In this document: piece by piece, positions 1 to 12,224 of the stretch
Layout: every line of letters begins with the position of its first letter
Position numbering within the stretch: the stretch's first letter is position 1
Source: Coprinus comatus
Taxonomy: Eukaryota > Basidiomycota > Agaricomycetes > Agaricales > Agaricaceae
Assembly (NCBI GenBank): GCA_034638255.1
Contig: JAWPGT010000015.1
Location: forward strand, 496,001 to 560,000
Length of the DNA stretch: 64,000 nucleotides
Direction: 5' to 3'
Translations under genes and position numbers: made by a program
The notes under the pieces: generated by a model
Seen by the model: the letters and a program-made list of their open reading frames with translations, nothing else
Told to the model about the DNA's origin: nothing
The model's database searches: none

Positions 1-2
1 AA

Positions 3-458
3 TATGATGCTCAATATGAGTCAGGCGAGTTCGTGTGGCTGAAGGAACTGTACGGTCTTCAAGAACAGACCGAGGCTGCAGTACAAGAAGTTGGGTCTAT
101 AGAGACACGCGAAGATCAAATTATCGCATTCCCAAATCTTCTTCAACATCAAATTCAACCATTTAAACTTTCTGATCCCACAAAGCCAGGGCATCGAAAG
201 ATTCTGGCGCTATTCTTGGTGGATCCAGGCATTAGAATCATTTCTACTGCTAATATCCCATGCTAACGAAAAGACTGGTGTGCGAACCAAGAGATAGCGG
301 GTAACAACACTACAGGATCGGAAAGAGTTGACGAATTCCCAATTGATTTGGATCGGGCCAAGAAACTAAGAGAGGAGTTGATGGAAGAGAGGAAGGAATT
401 TCACATTATGCAGGACGGTGTTTTTAACTCTTTGACTATCTCTCTGTGCGAGCATTAA
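3..458 (+). pseudogene. DUF4246 protein, C-terminal part, with in-frame TAA
   Basis: The frame is open from the left edge and carries the C-terminal signature of DUF4246 proteins: AFPNLLQHQIQPF, then DPTKPGHRKILALFLVDPGI and RIISTANIP. A TAA at 264-266 falls where the family normally has Gln (IPPQRKDW; here IPC-stop-RKDW). The same frame then continues for 63 codons through the usual tail (REELMEERKEF) and ends in CEH followed by TAA at 456-458, exactly where the family ends. DUF4246 proteins are large fungal proteins of unknown biochemical role. The 5' part lies outside the window. The break is a single codon and could be a pseudogene mutation (CAA to TAA), a strain polymorphism or a sequencing error. 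Family identity is confident; functional state is not. Confidence 0.78.
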
Positions 459-789
459 CTTATTGAATGATAAGGATTTTTTTATAATCAACTGTATATG
501 GTGCATGGAACACAATCGTGCATTTGGAGTGACTTGTATTGGTATGGTTGAGTCAAGGGTAAGTTGATCGGGATACAGCAATCTAAAGTTAGACTGGTGT
601 TCTCCTGACATCCGGCACTGATGTCATAGCTGGATTGTAAACCGTACTGGACGGTCTCCGACGAAATGACATATATCAGCAGGAGTGTCGAGCTTTCCAA
701 TCTTCACCTTTCACATTTAGGTACATCATTGTTTTCAGCAACTGCAGTTCTTCTCTATTATACCACTCACTATTCACACTACCCCGAAA
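459..789. other. intergenic
   Basis: AT-rich spacer between the DUF4246 tail and the next gene. The short reading frames here look non-coding. No TATA box or repeat stands out. Confidence 0.5.
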
Positions 790-2492
790 ATGATCAGCAA
801 ACCATCCACCACTCGTTCCATACAGTTCTCTAAATCCAAAGACTCAGGCTTACAGACAGACAAATCTAGTACTTCCGTTGCCAGCCGCTCTGGAAGAATC
901 TTCAAGACTCCTATTCGTCGTTTCTTCAGACTCGAAATGTTAAAACCTAGTTCCACTAGTAGCATTAACTCGACCACTCCGGATGAAACCAATCAAGTGT
1001 CTCAGGCTATTATCAGTTCTCCATTCAAGCAACTTTCCATTCAACCCGATACCAATACATCGATGCCTGCTACCATTACCATCCAGGGTCCTGATACTAT
1101 TGTTAATACCAAAGAAACCCAAACCAGCCATAACCGATCCCCTGCAGAGCATAATTCTCTTTCCCAATCTTCTGCTACTTCTTCTCCTATCGCTTGTATG
1201 GCCTTACAAAACTCCGATCATAGCGTCGACGCTATTATCATCAGTACACTCGTCAAATTACCCTTCTGTTGTCACGAAGATCTTTTAACAATGTCTGAAA
1301 GTCGGATTTTGGAAGTGGGTAAAGAGATGAATGAAAGGTTACCTTCTGCTATGAGGATTGAATTGGATTTGAATAACGGAAGAAAGGTCGAAGAGGTTAG
1401 AAAGGAGATTGAGAGGTTGGTTGGAATTGTAAAGAAAGCTACTAAAGAGGTTTCAGTTCCTAGAGCTCCTCTTAAACGTGCGAAGAGTAAAGGCCAAACT
1501 CAAATTCAAGGTCAAATTCGTCGTCAATCGTTATCATTTGATCAAGATAATGAGGGTAGTATTTTGGATCATTTGGATTTAACGAATATTAGTCCTCCTA
1601 CAAGTCCATTGGCAAATATTAGTCAAACTAGACGTTCGAAAAGACGGTCAGGTGTTGCTGATATCACTATGATTTAACTCCTACGAAGTTGGAAATGTTG
1701 AGAGAGGAAGATGAAGGACTTGAAGTAGATCTTAATACTCCAGAGACAGTTTTGCCTTTGGAAATGTTTGGACCGAAAAGTGGAGGAAGGGACTCATCGG
1801 GAAGAGTTCGGACGGTTTGGAAGAATGATTTTTCTTCAGAGGATATTTTCAGAGCATTCAAGAAACGCAAGATGATTATTCAACAACCTATCGAAAACCA
1901 TACCCAAATTCAACAACGCGATCGTGACTTTGAAATGATAACACCTACTATGCGCGAGATCAAATCGCCTTTGCAGTTGAAGAAGATGTATTACGGTGAT
2001 TCGGAATCACCTCAACAAGACGTTTCCCCTACGCCTTCACATCGTCGCAAACCAAGAACTCGATCACAAACCAAGTTGGAAGTTATGAACATGGCAGAAA
2101 GCGATATTGTTGAAGACAAACCAGTCATAATCAAAACCACGACAGTCACAGACCGTTCTCTCATTCACGCACGCCCTCGTTATCGAACCAAGGTCTCCCG
2201 TACAGCTCCTGATGTAAAGTATAGCGATGACCTCGACCTCCAGCCAAGTCCACTTCAGACATCCACACCCAAGCATTCTCGTCATAGGCGTCGCCCAGCA
2301 ACTTCAGGAATTGTATCCGGAAGGAAGTATGGTAACGAGAATGGAGATATTAGCAATGTTATCTTCCTGAATCCTGCGAGATACACACTTGTTTGTAGCA
2401 CATATATACCATTTGTCAGACTAGCCAAAAAAAAAAAGGTTTTCACTGAAGAGCCCTTCAGGAATTTTTACCACAATCAAATGTACTTCTGA
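790..2492 (+). CDS. uncharacterised Ser/Thr-rich protein, one apparent frame change
   Basis: I do not recognise this family. Two reading frames follow one another: 790-1677 (295 codons, starting MISKPSTTRS) and a downstream frame running to the stop at 2490-2492. They join smoothly if one base is missing near 1668-1675: the second frame then reads YDLTPTKLEMLREED, which looks like a conserved motif. No intron with GT-AG borders in the right phase fits, so I treat it as one gene with a one-base deletion (or assembly error). The N-terminal third is Ser/Thr/Pro-rich. The middle has a charged, probably helical segment (about residues 170-220, with EVRKEIERLV). The rest is basic and disordered, with many SP/TP dipeptides suited to proline-directed kinases, suggesting a regulated nuclear or scaffold protein. 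That role is inference. The last 30 or so residues, after a poly-A run, may not be the true end. Confidence 0.55.
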
Positions 2493-2522
2493 GGTAAAAA
2501 GTCCATCTAGAACTGCAAATAT

Positions 2523-2606
2523 GGGCCTGACCGGGAATTGAACCCGGGACCTCCTCGAATTGGTGAAACACCCTAACAAGGAATCATACTACTAGACCAT
2601 CAGGCC
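2523..2606 (-). tRNA. tRNA-Pro(AGG) with a 12-nt intron
   Basis: Read on the minus strand, the acceptor stem GGCCTGA pairs with TCAGGCC, the T-arm is CCGGG-TTCAATT-CCCGG, and the anticodon loop is TTAGGG followed by a 12-nt insertion. Removing the insertion lets CCTTG pair with CGAGG as the anticodon stem (one G-U pair). The intron sits one base 3' of the anticodon, the canonical position in eukaryotic nuclear tRNAs. Mature length is 72 nt plus CCA. Confidence 0.9.
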
Positions 2607-2756
2607 GTTGAACTGTTTTGCGTCTTTATTATCGTGGCTCGAGTAAGTGAAAATTAATGAAAATCTCTACATAGCGGTTCACGGCAGACTTTTTATGTAT
2701 GTTTCATGTGTTCAACACATTCATGTAATAAGCAGTGACACAGTACAAATTTACAA

Positions 2757-4062
2757 TTAATATTCTAACCACAAAGGTTGCAGAAGCCGATCCTTTCCAC
2801 CTTCGATAACATACTGTCCAGTACAACATCGAATTCCTCCAGTAACATGAGTAAATTCACAATCTGTGCTTCTAAGGTAACGAGTCACTCTATCTTCCAT
2901 CCTACCTTCCTGTTCAAGTTCTTTCTCCATATAATAATAGTAACCAGGTAGCGTAACACAAATATACTCCAACGATTCTGAAAAAGGCATTTTGTCCAAG
3001 ATATAAGCCAAATCAAGGTCATAGAGGTAATTTTCTGGAATCCCAAGTCCTATTATTTCGTTGAAGTATGTTGTTATTTGTAATCTTTTGAGATTCTTGA
3101 GGAGATGTCTTTGATCATTGTAATTAAGGATTTAGGGAACATTTGAATTGAATGCGGGTGATTTTTCATGGAAGTTGAGTTCCAAATCTTCAAGTTCGGT
3201 CATATGAGGTAGAACATAGGAAAGATAATAAAGATATGCTTTTAGTGAATATATATTCATAATTCGAAGTTTTTTGATTGTGGTCCAATGTTGAATGTTT
3301 AGCACAGGTCGAAGACTATCCAGAGTAAGAGTTTGAAGATTTGGAGTATGACGAAAAAGAGTAAGAATCAAAGATTCCTTGCATACATCTCCAGGAGTAA
3401 ACGCATACGTCAAATGTGTAGCAGAACATTGACTTCCCCAAATAATTTCCATTTCCTTCAATTCGGGATAAATTGAATGTTTGATAAAAGTGACAGCATC
3501 AGGTCTCATTCTATTCCAGAGTCTGAAATCCAAATCCATAATTGAAGTTTCTTGACAATCAATCTTGACTGATACCAAATTTGAAGAAAAGTTGATCAAT
3601 ATGAAGATTAAAGCAAAAGTGACAGTATTAGCATCATTACGTGTGATAGCTTTAGCAATGAATGAGAAACGATAACCCCAACGGTTGTATAGCATAGCAC
3701 AATCCTTTAAGTACGCAAGATGAAACCTCTTGTATAACTGAAATTGTGGTTATGTATGTTGTTTAAGTCAAGTTCAAACGTGATTGTACCATGTTGAGGT
3801 GCAATACCATGTGCGATAGGATAATTTGATTTTGTGACCTCGCGCTAGTAACGATATCGTAGAGGATCTCGCGTTCGGTATATGGAGTGGACCTCAAGAC
3901 GACATGTGAATTGAGCGTGTAGGGATTCACCAATCCATACAAGGTATTCATAAGCGAGTCGAAGTTGTTTCCATGGGTATTGTAGGTCGAAGTCATTGTA
4001 GAGAAGCTAGTGGAGACTCGAGAAGATGAGAAAATGATCATGAAAACACAACTACAAGGCAT
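2757..4062 (-). pseudogene. LRR/F-box-like protein, in-frame TAA
   Basis: Two exons on the minus strand: 4062-3790 (a second ATG at 3996 is also possible) and 3737-2757, joined by a 52-nt GTACAA...CAG intron in phase 0. The protein has the leucine-rich repeat look of fungal F-box-associated proteins (HTPNLQTLTLDSLRPVL, MTELEDLELNFHEK, LLKNLKRLQITTYF), but I see no clear F-box at the N-terminus. The frame is interrupted once by TAA at 3132-3134, after which 125 codons of matching LRR-like sequence follow to TAA at 2757-2759. About 415 residues would result if the stop were read through. It is either a recent pseudogene or an error. Function is unknown; relatives often act as substrate receptors of SCF ubiquitin ligases. 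Confidence 0.55.
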
Positions 4063-4787
4063 TTTATATGCATTTTATTCTAGCTGGTCTAACCCGCAAC
4101 TTGCGAATCTCGTGCGGTGGGTGTTGTTGGAAGACATCTTGGACTGAAGTAATTAGACAGAACGTACGTGCTACACAATATTGGACGTCCCTTTAATTGA
4201 ATAGGGACGAGCCTCCTACTCGGGTCACAGCATTTTGGGGTGGTCGGTCCAGGACCCCCGAATATCCTGGTGGTCCAATATATGTCAAGGTCAATACTTA
4301 ATTTAGATATCTACAGATTGGACCAGTGATGTACAGTTATTAACCAATTCGGATGTTGGTTATGGTTATGAATGACTTAGACGGGAATTATTGTAGGTTA
4401 TAATTAGTGACCATTTTCTACGAATTTCATGTCATTGACTAAGTCTAAGCTCAGCGCTCCTGAAGCTTGCTGCCGAGCATCATGAAGAAAAAACATTACG
4501 ATCTTAACCCTCCTCAATATATCACAATCAAGTCATAGAAGAAGAAAGAAGAAAATCAGAATGAATAAGCATGTATGTGTCGTGTCGTGTATATAATAAA
4601 ACAAATGAAAGCATAAAGCGTACAATACAATTACATCCATATTTTCCAAGCCCCGACTCAATTAGTAACTGTATGACCATTTGACCCCCTTGTTGTAGTT
4701 TGTGTTAATGTGGATTGTTTCCTTTTCTACCCCAATAGGTCTCAAATTCGAAATCTCTAGAAGTTTCAAACATTACTCCATTCTCCT
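4063..4787. other. intergenic
   Basis: Spacer between the LRR-like gene and the 3' end of the ECM14-like gene. A small perfect hairpin (CGTCCCT with AGGGACG) lies near 4187-4210. No coding signal was found. Confidence 0.5.
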
Positions 4788-7145
4788 TCAAATTTCATCT
4801 TCACCTTCATCATCTCTTTCATCTTTCATTCTTTCAATAAACGAACGTCCTATAAAAAAAAAAAAGGGTACAAATTTCAATGTATCAGTATCAACATCAG
4901 TATCTTTCATTGATCTAGGGAAATGAGGTAAGGTAGAAAACAGAAAGAAATAATAATAATAAAAGTAAGCAAAAAAAAAACTCACGTTTAATCCTTTCCT
5001 CAATAAACTTTCCCAAATACTCAACCATTCTACAACTTTCTTCACCTACAGGTCTAATCATTTCATCCGGTAACGAAAACCCATACTATATATTATATTT
5101 TAAATGTTAGATATTAAAAAAGAGAGAGGGAGAGAGAGAGAACTCACGGTTCCAGTATCTCGAAGGTGTACAGCATAAGAATACTTAATCCCAACTCTTT
5201 GATACATCCAATCCAAAATATTGCCGGGAGCTGGATACAACATACGACACAAATAACCAACCTACAGCAGGTATAAGTGATAAGTGATGGTTGATAGTAA
5301 GTAAAAAAAAAAAAAGGAGGGAGGAGGGTGTTGAGATAAAGACGAGGATAGATGAAATATGAAATGTGAAATTTGAAATTAAATTTGAAAACGTACTTCA
5401 TAAGGAGTACCATGAATAGATTTCAAAGCATGAGCAGCTCCTAATGCAGCTTCTGTAGTATCTTCCGCATCTTTAGGTATTCTTTTACATGAATATGAAT
5501 ATGGTGTTGAAACTATGAATTGAGAGTTTTATGAGCATACACGAAATACGAAACACGAAACACAAAACAACAAAGAAAAGAAAGATAAAGAAAGAAGAAA
5601 AACGTACTCATCTGTCCATAACTTCTCAAATCCAAAAACCCCACCAAATTAGGCAACGTAGTTACAAAATTGGCTATATTATTAACTTCAGAAGATTCAA
5701 AAGGTCTATGGCCGGGATACCAATGTGAACAAGGATCAACTGGTAATGTTGGTTTCTTGTTGTAATTATCATCACCATCATCTTCTTCGTCGTCGTGTTG
5801 GAGTGAGAGTTTGAGTTTGAGTCTAAAGGAACTCCCATAGGTACATCATCAGCTGTGGGTTTCCATTTATATCCCTAATTTATTTCATCAGTATAAGTGT
5901 AAAACCAACTGGGTGGTAAAAGAAAAAAGAAAGAAAAGAAATTTACTTACCCAGTTCCTGTTCGACCAAAGAAACGCACGGGAAAAGAATTATTTAGATT
6001 CCTCACAAAAAAATACCTATAAATAAGTAATAAAAATAAAAACTTGCCTATTCATGTCAAGTCCTATACATTTAAGTCTTGGTCCTAAAACTTGACGATT
6101 CTTGTACCTGTAAAGATATTAGATTAATTGAACATTGAACATCGAGTAAGAGTAATGATCTAAGTAGACATAGACATACCAATAGCGATCTGTTTCCCAA
6201 GTATATGCATATCCATCTGGATTTGGAGTAGGAATGATATGAAAATCCTAAAATTAAAAAACATACGGAAGTTATTAATATATCAGGGATTCAATGAGGT
6301 CCATGGGAGAAGTAATACGCACAAAGGTTTTGAGAAGAGATTTGAGAGAATGAGGTTCGGAAGTATCAGATACGAGGGAATGTGCGAGATAAGTTGCAGT
6401 TGCAGTCGCAATCCACTTTGTAAAAACAAAAAAAAAAAGTACATTAATCGTAAACGTCTCTTACCACTATCAAAAACAAGACGAAAGAGGAAAAAAAAAA
6501 CTTACTTCGCGAGCATGTTGAGCGCCAACGATAACGAAACCCAATTTTCCAGGACCAGGAAAATGAGAAGTAGGGTTTGAGGAATTAGAGTCTGAGATTG
6601 TAATAGCAAGCATTTCTCTTCCTTCGGCACTATGACCTAGATTATGAAGTTGAACAAGGTCAGGGTAAAGAGCAGCAAGTTCTTGGATAAAAATGTTAAT
6701 TTCATGTAGAGGATGATAGGTGTCGTGGTAAGTCGAATTATTAAGTGACCTAATTGTTGTGTTATATCTGGTCGGAGAAGAAGATCGCAGAGGTGTTTGG
6801 ATGATTTGGTTGGTATGAGGGATGTCGAAGAGTTGAGTGGGAAAGGGTTCATTGTAGTCGTTGTTGGGTGTATATATGTCTACATAGTCTTTGGTACTTT
6901 GCCATACATCCAAATCAAACAACTATAAAGTGAATAGCTTCAGAACAACAAGAGTTATGATAGCTCGTGTGACTTACCAAGGCCGAATGCAAGACCTGGT
7001 TTCTTTCCTCTAGAGTTGTACATGTAAATCGCCTCAGAGTTCCAGATTGTGAGTTGTGGTTGTAATTAAAGACAGTTTGTTCTGTGGCTAAGGAAGCAAG
7101 AGGGATGAGGAGGAGAAAGTATATTCGCCAGATGATGGCATGCAT
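4788..7145 (-). CDS. ECM14: M14 pseudo-carboxypeptidase, ECM14-like
   Basis: Eleven exons: 7145-6978, 6922-6506, 6415-6323, 6247-6180, 6107-6048, 5957-5951, 5874-5608, 5512-5397, 5261-5148, 5085-4986, 4849-4788 (about 490 residues). A signal peptide ([17 protein letters not shown]) begins the protein. The M14 landmarks are in order: GAQHARE (about residue 189-195, the first zinc ligands), MNRNW (about 267-271), DLRSYGQM, and VHLRDTG followed by YGFSLPDE. Active enzymes have His in the third motif (HSYGQ) and Glu before LRDTG; here they are Arg and His. Loss of the catalytic Glu is the hallmark of the inactive ECM14 group, linked to the fungal cell wall and secretion; loss of the zinc-ligand His is an extra change. 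Exon 6 is only 7 nt (G-AAC-TGG) and is preceded by a GC-AG intron. Exon 7 needs one extra base near 5805-5830, in a CTCAAACTC repeat, to stay in frame. Confidence 0.82.
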
Positions 7146-7856
7146 GGTGTTTGCTTCACTTTCGGAGACTCTCCTCCGAATCCCTACTTATGGACCACTA
7201 GGGTGCTTACGTCATCTTTCTCTCACTCCTTTATCTCTCCACAAAAAGTGGTAAACTTAAAAACACATATATATCCAAGCTTCAGTGTTCTATTTTTCTC
7301 ACTTATCAAGCGACGATAACATAGAACATGTGCGACTCCACCAGATATGATAACACTATCAGTCTAATTAAAAGAGAAACAGATTAGCCGTACAAACGTT
7401 TCAACGATAATTCTCTGGATATTTACATCGTCCACTTCTAATGTTTTCTCGTAGGGTTCTTGCCAAGACTTTGCAATGAGGACATGCTACACATGACGTC
7501 AGGTGGGGATGAGATCGCGAGGCACGAATGAATTCGGGCATCCAGTGTCCACTTATTAGTGATTATTCTCTTGTGGCTAAAGTAACGCCACCACAATGAG
7601 AAAACGAATGTCAGCCCTGAGAATGACAGCCTCTGAATTTCCTTAACAATCCTATTACAGGGGATCCATGAACGTGAACGACGGTGTTATTAAGATTATT
7701 AGAACCAAATTAGAACGCAGGATCATCGATCATGAACGTTTGAAACACCTATTGGACGTCACGTGTCTCTGTTACATCATTTTACCTCGTGACCTGACGC
7801 GAGATTGTGCTGGACGACAACCACGACGGCAAGGACAAGGTAGTAGAGTCTTGGTA
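7146..7856. promoter_or_regulatory. shared upstream region of the ECM14-like gene and NDC1
   Basis: The two flanking genes diverge from this stretch of about 700 bases, so both promoters must lie here. I see no clear TATA box. An in-frame ATG at 7668 would extend NDC1 by 63 residues, but that extension lacks the look of the family, so I place the NDC1 start at 7857. Confidence 0.5.
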
Positions 7857-10645
7857 ATGTCTACTCCAACCATGTCTGGCAGCGTGCGCTCAACACCTGC
7901 TCGTGCCATTCCCTCGACTCTTGTGGCCAAAACATCGCCATCCATCCCTCCTCCAACACACACTTACGAGCCTCTGGTAAAGACTATACTTCGACATCGA
8001 CTCACATACAACATATTCCTCCAATCAGCTCTCGTTACTTGGGCAATTGTCATTGCTCAGGCTATCTTTCAGCAGACTCTTCGTTCACTGGGCTTTGGCG
8101 GTCTCTTCTTCCTTCCCATCCGTATTTCAATAGTCATTTGCTCTGGTCTTATATGGGCCTTCGTTGCTTTGCCTGTCATTGTCATCAGAAGATTCCTCCT
8201 TACTCGTCAGTTGTCTGTTCGTTCTTTACACCCATACTTGGTCATTGACTTTCATTTAGCGACAAGAACCCCCGCAACATCACCAGCCAACTCACTCTCA
8301 AATGCTCTGTCAAAACCATTCACAAGTCGTGTTTATGCCGTAACATCCATCTCTGCACTGGCCATGCTCTTCTTTCACGTTGTCTTGTCTTGCAGCCATG
8401 AGTCCACAGATCCTAAACTTGGTCTCTTTGTCAAGTCCAGGTAAGCTGACATCATTACATTCAAAAAAGAGCTCCACTTGACTCAAGTTATTAGAAAACA
8501 TCCACGCTATTTGAATGGTCGTCTTCTCTTCTTGGTCATCTCTCAGGTTGCTCTTGGGATTAGCTATGTCACAAGAAACATCATGTTGGATCGATATGTT
8601 TACCAATGGAGCTTGGCTGGACAGGTTCGTGCAAATCTAGTATCTCCAAGCCCCAGCATCTTATATATAATAGAAACAACACCCGGGAACAAACTTCAAC
8701 GCATTCTACGTCCTCAAATCAATCATTATTTCCATATTCTTATCACTATTGGCACTACCTCTTGGTGCTGTAGGATTTGCAACAGCGAGAGCAATTCTGC
8801 CGATTTTGTACAAGATTCCGTTTTTGTCGTCCTTCTTGAAACCTTTTACGGCACATTTCTTACGTGGATCTTGGACCATTTTTCTACCTCTTCGAAACAT
8901 GGATATCATTCAAAGATCCTTTATCTTGGGACTGTTACTTGTTTGATTTGGGAAGCTGCTGATACGTTGTTTGAACTTAATACTACCAAGGTACGCCGTT
9001 AAATAATTTATTGTTGTCGCTCATCTTCATACTCATTTTTTATTATAATTTTTAGCACATTGCAGTATCACATCTTACAGTAGATCCAAACGAAACGTCA
9101 ATAGCGGGAATTTCATCAACCGATCTTTCATTCAAATATTTCGCTTATTGTGAATTAAATGGAGTAGCTGAAGATGAAAGTAAAAAAGGAATTGCTCAAA
9201 GAATGGCTTTGTTTATGGATCAAAAACATAATCCTACATTGTGGAATAGATTGGTTAGAGAGAGTTTGATTTGGCTAGGAAGGGATTATCAAGTTTTCAT
9301 GAAACGTGGAAAAACTCAACTTTTCTCCTCCGACTACTGCTACTGCTGCTGCTGCTACTTCAACCACATCATCGTCGGGTTCTACAATGAAGACAAGTGA
9401 AGAAACTTCGATGAGGAAGTACCGTTACTTAGGAAAAGGATTTTTAAAAGAAGTGGAGAGGAGGATGATACTTTGGATTTGGCACTTGATACGCTTGGTT
9501 CGGATGGACCAATTACAAAAGTGGTGGATTCGAGTGTTAAAGCTATGGATTTACCTGAAATTTTTAGGTCTACTGAAACCAAAATACTTTCTTCAGCTTC
9601 AAAACATATCAATTCTTCTAATGGCAATGGCATAACGTCATCGATAACAGGAGGAATAGTAGGTAATGCGAATGTGAATGCAAATGCGAAGAAACAAGGA
9701 GTGAAAAGTCGGATTTGGATTTGGATCTGGATTAAGGTGAAAGGTTATGTGTTTGTACCTGGAGTTGTTAGAGAGTTGGGAGAGAGAGTTGAGGTTTGGT
9801 GGAGGAAGGATAGGGTTAATAAGGTTGTGGAGGGTTCGTTGGCGTTTAGAGAGTTGGATGTTATTATTGTGGAAGGTGAGTTTTTTTTTTTCTCTTTTTT
9901 TTGTGTTTGCGTTTTGCGTTTTACTGAATTGGTTTCTGTTTTTGTTTTTTTTTTTTATTTATTTTAAATAGTGATTTCAAGATTAGTATGTGCGTCTTTG
10001 ACAGAAGATAAATACGGAGTTGTGCAGAAGGATATACCTAGGATATTGGAAGCGTTTTTGAGTTATTTGGAAGAGGTGGAGAAGTATCAGATTGAAATTA
10101 ATTCTACGTTGATTGATTTTAATCGTTCTACTACTGCTGCTACTAATCCTCCACATACTACTTCCACTTCCACTTCCACTTCTACTTCTACGCAACCTAC
10201 TACAACTACGACCTCTACCACGGCTGCGACGAATGGATATGGACCTGAAGGGATTGAGATTCATGGTGATGATTGGAAAAGGGAGAGGGAGAGGGAGAGA
10301 GTACAGTTTGAAGTTGAGAAAGCTGGTGAGGTGTTGGGTGAAGTTGCTGATGGTACGTATTTTTCTTCCTTTTTTCGCATTCCCGTTTTTTTTTTGTGTT
10401 TAATATTTATCATATTCGTTCGCTCCCTCCTTCCATTACTCCCTTGCTCCCTCTCCTCATCCATCTTCCCCCCCCTACAAAATATTAAATTATTTTAAAC
10501 CCGCGTTCTCTGATCTGATCTTTTTTTTTTAGGTCTGAAAGAAGGTATAGCGAGGATTGTGAGAACGTTTGGAGATAAATTGTTGGCTTTCAAGTTTCCT
10601 CCGAGAACGGCTAAGAAGTTGCAAGGGTTTTTAGATTATTGTTGA
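7857..10645 (+). CDS. NDC1: nucleoporin NDC1 (nuclear pore / spindle pole body membrane protein)
   Basis: Six exons: 7857-8440, 8495-8624, 8674-8990, 9056-9875, 9972-10352, 10533-10645. The N-terminal part is hydrophobic with about six membrane segments (for example LVKTILRHRLTYNIFLQSAL then ALVTWAIVIAQAIF, and FFLPIRISIVICSGLIWAF). The C-terminal part carries the Ndc1 signature: HFLRGSWTIFLPLRN, CASLTEDKYGVVQKDIPRIL, and RTAKKLQGFLDYC at the end. NDC1 anchors nuclear pores and, in fungi, spindle pole bodies in the nuclear envelope. Three single-base frame changes are needed: a missing T at 8941-8945 (VLIWEAAD follows), an extra T in the T-run 9321-9324, and a missing base near 9403-9412; the last two compensate around an Ala/Thr/Ser linker. 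Since the gene is essential where studied, these are more likely assembly errors than decay. The start at 7857 (MSTPTMSGS) matches the usual short Ser/Pro-rich leader. Confidence 0.8.
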
Positions 10646-12224
10646 TTGGATTGACTTGTCTCTTTCTTTCTTGCTTTGTAACTCAGTAGTCAGGTCCTTC
10701 AGGTTTAAAAAAAAAGTATTCGTAATGATTTAATTCCTTTTTTTTCCTTGTTGTTTCGGAATGAATGGGAAAATTGGGACTTAAGTGTAAAGGTTAGTAT
10801 TATTGTTACAGATTGGGATTGTATGATGTGCGTTTGGTCAATGATCTTCTTTCAAGCCAGACCTTGCTGAGTAGATTGTAGGACTCGCTTTTTGTTAATG
10901 GGTCCGAACACCCAAATGTGATTATGTCGTTACCATAACAGTTGCCAGATCATTTGAATGTGGTTATGCGGTTTTCCCATTTTCTTGGTGGATCGTGGTC
11001 CGTGGATCTTCGATCAGTTTTCTAGGGTTGGATATGATCATCATGAACTATGCATGATGTAGGAATCATGACATACACGTTGCAGTTTTAACTCGAGTCT
11101 TGGAGTTGCCCGTTACTTTTTTTTAAAGAAGTGAACATGATATTCGAACTCATTGTTTACTCCGTTCCGTTTCATCGAACAACTTTGAACAAACTATTTT
11201 TGTAGTTGTTTAGTTTCAAACACTACATTCTTTTAATTTTTTGTACGTACGTAGTATGGTTTTATATATATGTATGTAGTAAAGTACATAAGAATAATTG
11301 AACTTTTGATGATGATAAGATGTATCATGTTCATTGCTCATTGTTACTCCGTTCATCGTTACTCCGTTCCGTTTTATGAATTTGATTTGAATGAAAGAAC
11401 CAGTGTTTTTTTTTTTCGCTTCTTATTAAAGTTGGTTTCAGATTCTGTATGACTACGTACAGCTTAAAAGGAAGAAACGCGGTCTATAATTAATTTGGTT
11501 TGTTATAATGGTTTTGTTTATAGTTATATCCGACTCTACCGCTAGAGTTCTAGTGTAGGCTGCGATATTAATCGGATATTGGAATTTGGTCACAATTCGG
11601 TTCAAACTTCTACTTGTAAAAAAAAAAAAAATCGTCCGGTCCGGATTAGAAGAGTTCTGAATTATGTTGTAGTAGATAAGATGGTGATAAGTCGGTGATA
11701 AGAGGTTATGGGCTATGTACGGCTTACTTCGTTAGAGATAGTAGTTTTGAGGGAAATTTTTTTGGAAAAAAGGACCTGTAAATGGTACATTCCATCCATC
11801 TGAGTTTGTTGGTCATGAAACTGATCTCATTTTATTTTTTATTAACAGTTAAGTAGTAGATTAGTATTACGAGGAGATTGTACGAAAAGATGTTATTGAT
11901 GTTTCATGTATTCTCAAAGCCTTTCAAACGACTTTATATGAAATCTATATTTATCTTTTCGTCATAGAAGCTACTAGCTTGTATCAAAGTCAGAAGTTCA
12001 TTATATTGCGACGTTTCACCTACATAACTCAGATGAAAAACCTTAAAGTTGAAAGTGTCATGATAGATGAGATGAAGTAGTCAAGGCGGAGTTGTTTAGG
12101 GGTGATGTTGGTGAAATATTCTTCTCTCTCTTGAACTCTTTCCCTCTCTTGTTTATTCCTTCGGATTACACATTTTCTTCATTATGTTCTTTCGTTAAAT
12201 TATCAGTCAATGCCACCCTCTCAG
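10646..12224. other. intergenic, gene-poor
   Basis: No reading frame here looks coding. The stretch is AT-rich with several poly-T and poly-A runs. The short repeat CGTTACTCCGTTC appears near 11350-11370, and a related TTTACTCCGTTCCGTTTCATC lies near 11156. Confidence 0.5.

Noticed and set aside
1670..1680. A TTTAAC-containing heptamer resembling a -1 ribosomal slippery site at the frame change
   Set aside because: It is not in the register of either reading frame, so slippage there would not join them.
1652..1688. A 37-nt GTGTTG...AAG stretch as an intron joining the two frames of the 790-2492 gene
   Set aside because: Removing it gives the wrong phase and an early stop; it is also shorter than other introns here.
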